This document shows positions 44,258 to 51,500 of a DNA stretch of 57,730 nucleotides, piece by piece. The notes below the pieces were generated by a model. That model was not told the origin of the DNA. It did not search any database and worked only from the letters and a program-made list of their open reading frames with translations. The number at the start of each line of letters is the position of its first letter. The first letter of the stretch is position 1. The position numbers and the translations under genes were made by a program. Location: the NCBI GenBank assembly GCA_016787065.1, contig JAEUVD010000021.1, positions 1 through 57,730 on the forward strand. Direction: 5' to 3'. The stretch comes from Chitinophagaceae bacterium. GTDB lineage: Bacteria > Bacteroidota > Bacteroidia > Chitinophagales > Chitinophagaceae.

Positions 44258-44997
44258 GATTATTGATTATTATAGCACTTCTTTTAGGATTACCCACGTT
44301 GTTTTCCAAAGCGCAATCAGCAAATTCTAATTTGTTTGAAGGAAATAAAAATTACCATCAGGGTAACTATAAGGCGGCTGAAGAAAATTACAAAAAGGCT
44401 GTTACAGGTAAAAAGAAAAAGGAAGCACAGTTTAATTTAGGGAATGCTCAATATCAACAAAAAAATTATGAAGATGCTTCTAAACAATATCAGGAAGTGA
44501 TTTCTTCTACCAAAGATACTAGGTTGAAGTCTGCCGCATGTTATAACCAAGGCAATACATTTCTGGAACAGAAGAAATGGAATGACGCGATTACCTCTTA
44601 TAAAGAGAGTTTAAAACTGGATCCTGGCAACCAGGAAGCAAAATACAATTTAGCTTACGCGCAAAGGATGAAACGGAAAGAAGAGAAGCAGAAGGAGAAA
44701 CAGAAAGAGAAAGAAAAAGAAAAAGAGAAAGAGAAAGAGGATCAGAAGGAGAAAGAGAAGCAGAAGGATAAAGAGAAAGAAAAGGAGAAAGAAGATCAAA
44801 ATCAGAAGGAAAAGGATAAAGAGAATCAGAAGGATAAAGAGAAAGAGAATGAAAGGAAGAAACAACCCATGCCGAGTAAGCTCACCAAAGAGCAAGCAGA
44901 TCAGTTTTTGAATGCTTTAAATCAGGAAGAAAAAAAGCTAAAGGAGAAAAAGGAAAAAGGTAATGGCTTGCCCATTCAAACCGACAAAGACTGGTAA
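44254..44997 (+). CDS. batC: TPR protein BatC with long charged Lys/Glu helix
   Basis: 247 residues, GTG start overlapping the batB stop. Signal peptide or membrane anchor (MRLLIIIALLLGLPTLFSKA), then about three TPR units (NLFEGNKNYHQGNYKAAEEN, EAQFNLGNAQYQQKNYEDAS, KSAACYNQGNTFLEQKKWND, NQEAKYNLAYAQR). Residues about 137-205 are almost only K, E, Q and D, as expected for a single long charged alpha helix or coil. A more normal C-terminus follows. Likely periplasmic partner of BatB. Purine-rich DNA in this part (mostly GAGAAA-type triplets) could vary in length by slippage. Confidence 0.85.
   Translation: MRLLIIIALLLGLPTLFSKAQSANSNLFEGNKNYHQGNYKAAEENYKKAVTGKKKKEAQFNLGNAQYQQKNYEDASKQYQEVISSTKDTRLKSAACYNQGNTFLEQKKWNDAITSYKESLKLDPGNQEAKYNLAYAQRMKRKEEKQKEKQKEKEKEKEKEKEDQKEKEKQKDKEKEKEKEDQNQKEKDKENQKDKEKENERKKQPMPSKLTKEQADQFLNALNQEEKKLKEKKEKGNGLPIQTDKDW
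44670..44870 (+). repeat. Purine-rich low-complexity tract in batC
   Basis: About 200 bases made almost only of A and G with recurring GAGAAA/GAAAAG-type units, encoding the Lys/Glu/Gln-rich helix. It is imperfect, with no single exact repeat unit. Confidence 0.75.
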
Positions 44998-45004
44998 TGC
45001 TGTG

Positions 45005-45517
45005 TTACTTGAACCATGAACTATACATGACATAGTTATTCGCAATACGGTCTATTTCGCCATGTATGAGTTCCTGTGAAATATCTTTCACTTTCTTGGC
45101 AGGCACACCGGCATAAATACTACCACTTTCACAACGTGTATTTTCTAATACCACCGCACCGGCTGCTATAATCGTATTTGAACCAACAACTACATTGTCC
45201 ATTACAATAGCACCCATACCTATCAAAACATTATCTTCTAATGTACATCCGTGTACTAATGCGTGATGACCTATGGAAACGTGATTACCAATAACAGTTT
45301 TCGTTTTTTCGTAGGTGCAATGAATGCAAGCACCATCTTGTATATTAACCTTATTTCCCATTCGGATGCTATTCACATCACCACGCACCACGGCGTTAAA
45401 CCATACACTACATGCTTCTCCCATAATAACATCACCCACTATGGTGGCATTGGGTGCAACAAAACAACTCTCGGGTATTTCAGGATGAACTCCTTTAACA
45501 GGTAAAATCAGTGCCAT
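45005..45517 (-). CDS. Gamma-carbonic anhydrase family protein (left-handed beta-helix)
   Basis: A 170-residue hexapeptide-repeat protein. Repeats such as ATIVGDVIMGEACSVWFNAV, VRGDVNSIRMGNKVNIQDGA and NVLIGMGAIVMDNVVVGSNT build the beta-helix. The zinc His candidates lie in GACIHCTY and GNHVSIGHHALVHGC, spaced as in gamma-carbonic anhydrases of the YrdA/PaaY/CaiE group. Trimeric and cytosolic in relatives; whether it hydrates CO2 cannot be told. It converges with batC (7-base gap) and has a TACCTTTG element upstream. Confidence 0.9.
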   Translation of the reverse strand: MALILPVKGVHPEIPESCFVAPNATIVGDVIMGEACSVWFNAVVRGDVNSIRMGNKVNIQDGACIHCTYEKTKTVIGNHVSIGHHALVHGCTLEDNVLIGMGAIVMDNVVVGSNTIIAAGAVVLENTRCESGSIYAGVPAKKVKDISQELIHGEIDRIANNYVMYSSWFK

Positions 45518-45530
45518 CTATTTTTTGCTA

Positions 45531-45538
45531 CAAAGGTA
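45531..45538 (-). promoter_or_regulatory. Probable -7 element (TACCTTTG) of the gamma-carbonic anhydrase gene
   Basis: Exact TAnnTTTG on the minus strand, 13 bases before the start. No clear -33 element was found. Confidence 0.35.
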
Positions 45539-45580
45539 GCGTTGAACGTTTAATTAAATTTCCTTTAACGTTTGTTGAAA

Positions 45581-45588
45581 TAGCTTTG
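45581..45588 (+). promoter_or_regulatory. Probable -7 element (TAGCTTTG) of the YiiX-like gene
   Basis: Exact TAnnTTTG, 12 bases before the ATG. No clear -33 element was found. Confidence 0.35.
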
Positions 45589-45601
45589 ACGTTTTAGTTC
45601 C

Positions 45602-46243
45602 ATGAAAAAAATTGTATTCGCTCTTTCCTTGATCGCACTGGCTTTAAGTGCTGGAATTTTCTTTTCGATGTCACAAGTTAAAAAGCGCAATACCCCCTTA
45701 CCTTATCACGATGGTGATGTTATATTTCAAGCATCAAATAGCCGTCAGTGCGAAGCCGTAAAATTGGCTACGCATTCCGATATTAGTCATTGTGGTATAT
45801 TATTTCAACAAAACAATTCTTGGTTTATTCTGGAAGCAGTTGAGCCTGTTTCTATAATTCGTCTAGATCAATTTATTGCACGAGGCATTGGAGGCCATTA
45901 TCAAATAAAACGACTCAAGCCGGAATTTAATTCCTTGGATTCCATTAAAACTAAGGCTATGTTTAGTTTGGGTCATTCTTGGATAGCCCGACATTATGAT
46001 ATTTTTTTTAATTGGGGTTACGGCGAATTGTATTGTTCTGAATTGGTTTGGAAATTGTATCATGATGCCGCAGGCATAGATTTATGTTCATTAAAAACAC
46101 TTAGAGATTATGATTTAAATGCGCCCCTCGTTAAACAAATGATGGCAGAACGTTATGGCAGAGAAATTCCTTATCAGGAAAACATGATTGCTCCTTCGGA
46201 TATTTCTTCTTCAGAGAAAATGATGTTAGTTGAAGAACGATAG
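45602..46243 (+). CDS. YiiX/YebB-like NlpC/P60-superfamily cysteine hydrolase
   Basis: 213 residues with an N-terminal signal or anchor (IVFALSLIALALSAGIFFSM). The permuted papain-like fold of the YiiX family is visible: GDVIFQASNSRQCEAVKLAT, then SDISHCGILF (His region), and the later YGELYCSELVWKLYHDAAG with the candidate catalytic Cys. Relatives act on peptidoglycan or lipids/amide bonds; the substrate is unknown here. Divergent from the gamma-carbonic anhydrase with about 84 bases between, holding a -7 motif for each direction. Confidence 0.83.
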   Translation: MKKIVFALSLIALALSAGIFFSMSQVKKRNTPLPYHDGDVIFQASNSRQCEAVKLATHSDISHCGILFQQNNSWFILEAVEPVSIIRLDQFIARGIGGHYQIKRLKPEFNSLDSIKTKAMFSLGHSWIARHYDIFFNWGYGELYCSELVWKLYHDAAGIDLCSLKTLRDYDLNAPLVKQMMAERYGREIPYQENMIAPSDISSSEKMMLVEER

Positions 46244-46307
46244 CGCAGGTAAAGGTTCTTGAAGATTGCATTATAGCACAAAACAATTATGCGTTATTAT
46301 TAACAAA

Positions 46308-46760
46308 CTAAGGGGTTTGTCGGGTCCATGTATCCGTTCTTCCAAGCAATGAAATACCCATATAGCCTCTCACCTCAAGTTTATTTTTATCATTGGCGGT
46401 CATCCACATTTTACAGGAATAATCCTTACCGTTTTTAGGATCATAAATAGTTCCTCCTTTCCATTCTTTATCATCACTATCAAATTTAAAACCCTTCATA
46501 TTAATTAGTCCGAGCGTTGGGTTCGTTCGTTTCGTTTTATCCGGATTGCGTTTATCTAATTTTGGTTTTCCTGTTTCAGGATCATTCGGTTCTTTCAACC
46601 ATATTATTTTACCTGCATAATGTCCGGATGTTGTTTTATAAATTTGAATGATACCGGTACCTTCTCCATTCTTCCACGTACCAATAACATCATCGGCACT
46701 TTGCGCATTCAATAAAAAGGAACTAGCAATAAAAAAAAGAAAAGCTATTACTTTTTTCAT
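46308..46760 (-). CDS. DUF2147 secreted protein
   Basis: 150 residues from the Met at 46760 (MKKVIAFLFFIASSFLLNAQ is a signal peptide; the frame is open to 46796 but the extra residues are not signal-like). DUF2147 motifs: DVIGTWKNGEGTGIIQIYK, YAGKIIWLKEPNDPETGKPK, DKRNPDKTKRTNPTLGLI, WKGGTIYDPKNGKDYSCKMW and YMGISLLGRTDTWTR. A small lipocalin-like barrel, periplasmic or secreted, of unknown function. Convergent with the YiiX-like gene. Confidence 0.9.
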   Translation of the reverse strand: MKKVIAFLFFIASSFLLNAQSADDVIGTWKNGEGTGIIQIYKTTSGHYAGKIIWLKEPNDPETGKPKLDKRNPDKTKRTNPTLGLINMKGFKFDSDDKEWKGGTIYDPKNGKDYSCKMWMTANDKNKLEVRGYMGISLLGRTDTWTRQTP

Positions 46761-46859
46761 GTTTGGATAATTTATGGAAGTAAAAATAAAGCGCAATTCA
46801 TGATTTTCAATCAGAATTATTCTCGAAGGATATAGGCTTTCTTCGTAAGTTTACCCTTC

Positions 46860-47633
46860 ATGATTCATTCCATACTAAAAGATAAGCCCACCAAACTTTT
46901 TATTATTCTTGGTGGTTTATTTATTACCAATGCACTCATTGCAGAGTTCATTGGCGGTAAGATTTTTTCGTTAGAAAAAACACTTGGCTTTACACCCTTC
47001 GATTTCTCTTTACTGGGTGAACAACATTTAGCGTTAAACCTAACGGCGGGCGTACTATTGTGGCCGGTAGTTTTTATCATGACCGATCTTATCAATGAAT
47101 ATTACGGAATGAAAGGGGTACGTTTTCTATCCTACCTCACTATGGCTTTGATTTCCTTTGCTTTTATTGCCGCCTATGGAGCTATTCATCTAACCCCAGC
47201 CGATTGGTGGGTTACAGCAAACATAGATAAGGGTGTGCCCGATTATCAGAAAGCATATGCAACCGTTTTTGGTCAAGGGATGAATATTATTTTCGCCTCT
47301 ATCATTGCTTTTTTTATCGGACAGCTTTTAGACGTTTATATTTTTCACCGAATAAAACTCTTTACCGGCGAACGTAAAATATGGTTACGAGCTACGGGGT
47401 CAACATTAATTTCTCAATTGGTAGATAGTTTTGTTGTCATTATTATCGCTTTCAAATTTGGAAATGATTGGAGTTGGGCAAAATGTATCGCAATTGCCTT
47501 GGTAGGTTATTCCTATAAATTTTTAGTGGCCATTCTTATAACTCCTGTAATATATCTTATTCATGATCGTATAGAAGTGTATTTAGGAAAAGATGTGGCT
47601 GCCGACATGAAGAAAAGTGTGATGACTGCTTAA
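46860..47633 (+). CDS. Queuosine precursor transporter (YhhQ/VUT family)
   Basis: A 257-residue inner-membrane protein with six or so hydrophobic helices. Characteristic: VFIMTDLINEYYGMKGVRFL near the first third and GQLLDVYIFHRIKLFTGERK followed by WLRATGSTLISQLVDSFVVI. The family takes up the queuine precursors preQ0/preQ1 for tRNA modification. The second GT39 gene starts eight bases downstream. Confidence 0.88.
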   Translation: MIHSILKDKPTKLFIILGGLFITNALIAEFIGGKIFSLEKTLGFTPFDFSLLGEQHLALNLTAGVLLWPVVFIMTDLINEYYGMKGVRFLSYLTMALISFAFIAAYGAIHLTPADWWVTANIDKGVPDYQKAYATVFGQGMNIIFASIIAFFIGQLLDVYIFHRIKLFTGERKIWLRATGSTLISQLVDSFVVIIIAFKFGNDWSWAKCIAIALVGYSYKFLVAILITPVIYLIHDRIEVYLGKDVAADMKKSVMTA

Positions 47634-47641
47634 GAATTTCG

Positions 47642-49072
47642 TTGAAGCAAAAGAGCAACATATTAATTTGGATGCTTTGCATAGTGGGTGCCGCGGTGCT
47701 AGGTTCGGCTATTTATCTGTTTGTAATGAATCATGTGGTTTGTGCTTGGGATGAAGCGGTTTATGCGCATAACGCGTTTAACATGAGTGAAAACAAAGAA
47801 GGCTTGCGTTACTTTTTTTTTAATGAAGCAAATCAGTATAACAGTAAACCGCCTTTGGTAATTTGGTTACAAACATGTAGTATTTGGCTTTTTGGTAATC
47901 ATGAATTTGCACTTCGCATACCTTCTATGTTGGCTTTAGGTTTGTTATTCGTTGTGTTCTATCGTTGGATGAGGTTAATGAACATGTCCCTGTTGCTTCT
48001 ACCCTTAGTATCACTAACTACCTTAAGTATTCCTGGATTAATTCGAGCGCATGTTTTTCTTACAGGCGATTTAGATGGCATGCTTGTTTTAATTACCACA
48101 GCCATTCAATGTTATGCCTTGTATAGCTTTAGCATAGACAAGCTTCCGAAACATTTTTTCCAAAACCTATTCATCTTGTTTCTCTTAGGGTATTTTACGA
48201 AGTCAACTGCAGTTTTTTTAATTCTTCCGGCCCTTTTAGTTTTTGCAATCGGTTATAAAAAGTTCATGTTAATTCTAACCGATAAGCGATTGTATTTTTA
48301 TACCTTAATCTTTGTATTACTTATTGCCGGTTATTATTTCCTACGAGAGCAACAAGACCCCGGTCATTTTAATGTTGTTTTTCATTCGGAGTTCTTGCGC
48401 GTCTATGAAAAGGTAATGCATTGGCATGTACAACCCTTTTCATTCTATTTTGATATCATCTACGATCGGGAGAATACATATGGATTCTATTTAAGTGTAC
48501 TCTTATTAATTCCGTTTTTTAGCTTTTCTTCTACGAAGTATAAAAAAGTAGTGGTTCTACTTTTCGTTGCCATACTTGCTAATTTGCTGTTTATTTCTAT
48601 GCCGCCGGTAAAGTTGGAATGGTATCCGGCACCAATATATCCGATGTGGGCACTCATGAATGCTGTTATGCTACTTTCTTTGATTGAAGCATTTATACAG
48701 AAAAGAAATGGAGTGATTACTACCTTACTAATAACAGCTTGGATTATTCCGTTATGGTTTTCGTATCAGTCATTAGTTACTCGTACCAAACAGCTTGATC
48801 CGGTGGAAATGGAGGCTCATATAATGAAGAAGATACCATACCAATATAAGCAGTACACCGTTTTGAAAAAACCGGAACACGATGAAGTGGCTTATGTTTA
48901 CACCCGATGGATAAACCCGAACCGTGCCAACATAAAACTTAAACATGCGTTGAAGGAATTACATTCCGGTGAATGGGTTTTGGTATGCGATCAAGCATTT
49001 AAGGATAGTCTTCAAAACCACAGTAAAATTCAATGGCAGCAGCCCGAAGGTGTTTTAGTGCAACTCGATTAA
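47642..49072 (+). CDS. GT39/ArnT-like integral membrane glycosyltransferase (second copy)
   Basis: A 476-residue polytopic protein. After the first membrane span: CAWDEAVYAHNAFNMSENKE (acidic loop with DE) and YNSKPPLVIWLQTCSIWLFG, the same PPLVxWL motif as the GT39 at 12686-14101. A conserved later loop reads MPPVKLEWYPAPIYPMWALM. Ten or more hydrophobic segments. The start is probably TTG at 47642, eight bases after the transporter stop and preceding the positively charged N-terminus; an internal ATG at 47672 would cut into the first membrane helix. Transfers a sugar from a polyprenyl-phosphate donor to an unknown acceptor at the outer face of the inner membrane. Confidence 0.8.
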   Translation: MKQKSNILIWMLCIVGAAVLGSAIYLFVMNHVVCAWDEAVYAHNAFNMSENKEGLRYFFFNEANQYNSKPPLVIWLQTCSIWLFGNHEFALRIPSMLALGLLFVVFYRWMRLMNMSLLLLPLVSLTTLSIPGLIRAHVFLTGDLDGMLVLITTAIQCYALYSFSIDKLPKHFFQNLFILFLLGYFTKSTAVFLILPALLVFAIGYKKFMLILTDKRLYFYTLIFVLLIAGYYFLREQQDPGHFNVVFHSEFLRVYEKVMHWHVQPFSFYFDIIYDRENTYGFYLSVLLLIPFFSFSSTKYKKVVVLLFVAILANLLFISMPPVKLEWYPAPIYPMWALMNAVMLLSLIEAFIQKRNGVITTLLITAWIIPLWFSYQSLVTRTKQLDPVEMEAHIMKKIPYQYKQYTVLKKPEHDEVAYVYTRWINPNRANIKLKHALKELHSGEWVLVCDQAFKDSLQNHSKIQWQQPEGVLVQLD

Positions 49073-49118
49073 ATAAGATTTCGGCAAAAATCCTCTGTGC
49101 AACAAGCAAAACCTAGAT

Positions 49119-49126
49119 TATATTTG
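49119..49126 (+). promoter_or_regulatory. Probable -7 element (TATATTTG) of the ferredoxin-reductase gene
   Basis: Exact TAnnTTTG, 13 bases before the ATG. No -33 element was seen. Confidence 0.4.
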
Positions 49127-49139
49127 CCCCCATTCTATC

Positions 49140-50225
49140 ATGTCGTCACCTCAATTTCACAACTTAATCGTAAAGGAAGTAAAGCAAGAAACTGCTTCTT
49201 GTGTTTCAGTTTCCTTCGTTATTCCCGATTCATTGAAACAGGAATTTGCTTATCAATCCGGACAGTATATCACCCTGAAAAAAGTAATTCAAGGAGAAGA
49301 ACTTCGTCGATCGTATTCGTTATGCAGTAGTCCGCTTGAAAATGATTTTCGTGTTGCTATAAAACAAGTAGAGCAAGGTAAATTTTCAACGTATGCCAAT
49401 ACGGAACTAAAGGCGGGTGATGCCTTAGAGGTTATGACGCCACTCGGTAATTTCACCACAAACTTTAATGCGGCACAACAAAAAAATTATTTCGGTTTTG
49501 CAGCGGGAAGTGGAATCACGCCCCTTCTCAGTTTAATTAAAACAGCCTTAGCTTCTGAACCAGCCAGTACCTTTACGTTAGTGTACGGCAACCAATATGT
49601 TCAGTCGATTATTTTCAAAGAAGAAATAGAAGCGCTAAAGAATAAATATATTGGACGATTTCAAGTGATCCATATTCTGAGTAAAGAACGAATGGAAAGC
49701 GATATGAATTTCGGGCGAATTGATTCGGGCAAATGTTCATTATTATTTGCAGGTTTATTATCTACAGCCAAAATAGATGCTTGTTTTATTTGTGGGCCTG
49801 AAGAGATGATTCATTGTATAAAGAATTTTTTAGTGGAGAAAGGAGTTGAGGAGAAGAAAATTCATTTTGAATTATTTAATACCACAACCACTTCAGAGAA
49901 GAAACAAGCGTACAAAGAAGCCCATAAAGAGTTCGAAGGGAAAGTTTGCAATCTTACTATCAAAGTGGATGATCGGAGTTTTGATATTCAATTACCTTTT
50001 GATGGTGATAGTATTTTAGATGCCGCATTAAAACATGGCGCCGATTTGCCTTTCGCATGTAAAGGAGGTGTTTGTTGTACGTGTAAGGCTAAGGTAATGG
50101 AAGGTAAGGTAGATATGGAAGTGAATTATGCCTTAGAACCAGAGGAAGTGGCACAAGGATTTGTTCTAAGCTGTCAGGCGCATCCGCTCACTGAACGTGT
50201 TATAATCGACTTCGATCAGCGCTAG
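49140..50225 (+). CDS. PaaE-like FAD/2Fe-2S ferredoxin reductase
   Basis: 361 residues with three modules. FAD domain (residues about 1-105): YQSGQYITLKKVIQG, RRSYSLCSSP. NAD(P) domain: FAAGSGITPLLSLIKTA and CFICGPEEMIHCIKNFL. C-terminal plant-type 2Fe-2S ferredoxin: LPFACKGGVCCTCKAKVMEG and a last Cys in FVLSCQAHP, giving the C-x4-C-x2-C...C ligand set. It resembles the reductase subunit of phenylacetyl-CoA epoxidase and related oxygenases. No paaABCD genes are nearby, so in Bacteroidota this stand-alone form probably serves another oxygenase or desaturase. The GT4 gene starts at its stop. Confidence 0.9.
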   Translation: MSSPQFHNLIVKEVKQETASCVSVSFVIPDSLKQEFAYQSGQYITLKKVIQGEELRRSYSLCSSPLENDFRVAIKQVEQGKFSTYANTELKAGDALEVMTPLGNFTTNFNAAQQKNYFGFAAGSGITPLLSLIKTALASEPASTFTLVYGNQYVQSIIFKEEIEALKNKYIGRFQVIHILSKERMESDMNFGRIDSGKCSLLFAGLLSTAKIDACFICGPEEMIHCIKNFLVEKGVEEKKIHFELFNTTTTSEKKQAYKEAHKEFEGKVCNLTIKVDDRSFDIQLPFDGDSILDAALKHGADLPFACKGGVCCTCKAKVMEGKVDMEVNYALEPEEVAQGFVLSCQAHPLTERVIIDFDQR

Positions 50226-51343
50226 TGTTGAATATCCTTTCGATAGTAACTTACACCTATTTACCACCTAAGAGTGGAGGACATTATGGTATCTTCTATC
50301 CACAAAAGTATTTAGCTAGGCACAGTCGATTGTTTATTGCTGGCGTTCAGAACAACGCAACTAGTGATGAAATTAAAGCAACACTCTTTCCGGTATTTAG
50401 TAATCACCCGTTGCGCTATGCCAACCCAATGAATTATTTTAAGTTGGCAGCTATAATTCGAAAAGAGAACATTCAGGTATTGTATTTAGATCATCCTTAT
50501 TTATTTTGGATGGCATGGTTACTTTGTAAACGATTCAAATTACCCTTAGTAATTCGATCGCACAACGTGGAATATTTGCGCTTCAAGAATTTAGGAAAAT
50601 GGTGGTGGCCTTTGTTGAAATGGTATGAAACCAAAGCACATCGTTTTGCAACCTGGGTAACTTGTGTAACACAAGAAGAACGAACGATTATTCGTAACGA
50701 TATTGGACTTCTCAACGAAACAGTGATTGATTTGCCTTATGGAACAGAGTTAACGGAAGCACCGACAGATAAAACTGCATGCAAAAAAATGGTCTGCGAA
50801 AAACATGGTTTGTCTTATGATACCAAACTTGTGTTGTTTAATGGTTCGCTCAGCTATGGCCCTAACCGAAATGCTTTGGATACCATACTAGAAATTATCA
50901 ATCCGGAATTATTGAAACAGCCATTGAATTATTGTATTCTGATTTGTGGTAATAAACTTCCGCCAGAATACAACAATCTGATTGCGTATAAAAATCAACG
51001 TGTGCTTTTCGCAGGTTTTGTTGACGATGTATCTATCTATTTTAAAGCGGCGGATCTGTTTTTAAATCCTGTTATAGGGGGAGGAGGAATTAAAACAAAG
51101 CTTGTTGAAGCCCTCGCCTTTAGTACACAAACAGTAAGTACTACCGATGGTGCAACTGGGTTATACCCGAATTATACCGGTTCCATGTTACGCATCGTAC
51201 CCGACCACGATTGGCCTGAATTTATTCAACAAACGATTGCCTGTTTACAAGCTGAGCATTCACCCATTACACCGAAAGCCTTTTATGAATATTACAATTG
51301 GGATAGGAATATGAAGTCCCTTGTAGAACGATTGAAAAAGTAA
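50225..51343 (+). CDS. Family 4 glycosyltransferase (GT-B)
   Basis: 372 residues, cytosolic or membrane-associated. N-terminal Rossmann half (VTYTYLPPKSGGHYGIFYPQ; LPLVIRSHNVEYLRFKN) and C-terminal half with LVLFNGSLSYGPNRNALDTI, FAGFVDDVSIYFKAADLFLN and PVIGGGGIKTKLVEALAFST, the last being the nucleotide-sugar binding ExxxxG-type region of GT4. The start is GTG, sharing one base with the reductase stop; no ATG exists before the first strand. Likely adds a sugar to a cell-surface glycan; substrates unknown. Confidence 0.84.
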   Translation: MLNILSIVTYTYLPPKSGGHYGIFYPQKYLARHSRLFIAGVQNNATSDEIKATLFPVFSNHPLRYANPMNYFKLAAIIRKENIQVLYLDHPYLFWMAWLLCKRFKLPLVIRSHNVEYLRFKNLGKWWWPLLKWYETKAHRFATWVTCVTQEERTIIRNDIGLLNETVIDLPYGTELTEAPTDKTACKKMVCEKHGLSYDTKLVLFNGSLSYGPNRNALDTILEIINPELLKQPLNYCILICGNKLPPEYNNLIAYKNQRVLFAGFVDDVSIYFKAADLFLNPVIGGGGIKTKLVEALAFSTQTVSTTDGATGLYPNYTGSMLRIVPDHDWPEFIQQTIACLQAEHSPITPKAFYEYYNWDRNMKSLVERLKK

Positions 51344-51456
51344 GGGCAAACTTACTAAGATAGAGGTTAAACGTACTTCCCGTCATATAAGCCATCTAAC
51401 TCCGCAAAAAATATTTTCACACTTTTAACGTTCGTAGTTTCGAATTGAAATCCATC

Positions 51457-51486
51457 TTGCGGTTCCGCGCGCAAACCGCATCTTTG
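51457..51486 (+). promoter_or_regulatory. Possible promoter of the macroglobulin-plug gene (TTG-N19-CATCTTTG)
   Basis: TTG at 51457-51459 is followed after 19 bases by CATCTTTG (51479-51486), one base off TAnnTTTG and identical to the element before the other macroglobulin gene. It lies 14 bases before the ATG. Confidence 0.35.
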
Positions 51487-51500
51487 CAAAACCCAATATC

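Noticed and set aside
44670..44870. CRISPR or regular tandem repeat
   Set aside because: The units are imperfect, without spacer structure, and lie in a coding frame as codons for Lys, Glu and Gln.
44650..44895. Leu/Phe-rich minus-strand open frame that looks like a membrane protein
   Set aside because: It is the antisense of the purine-rich Lys/Glu tract of batC; poly-pyrimidine reads as Leu/Phe in any frame.
43259..44997. Complete Bat aerotolerance operon
   Set aside because: Only BatB and BatC are present; upstream is an OmpA gene with a terminator and downstream a convergent gamma-carbonic anhydrase, so batA and batD are not here.
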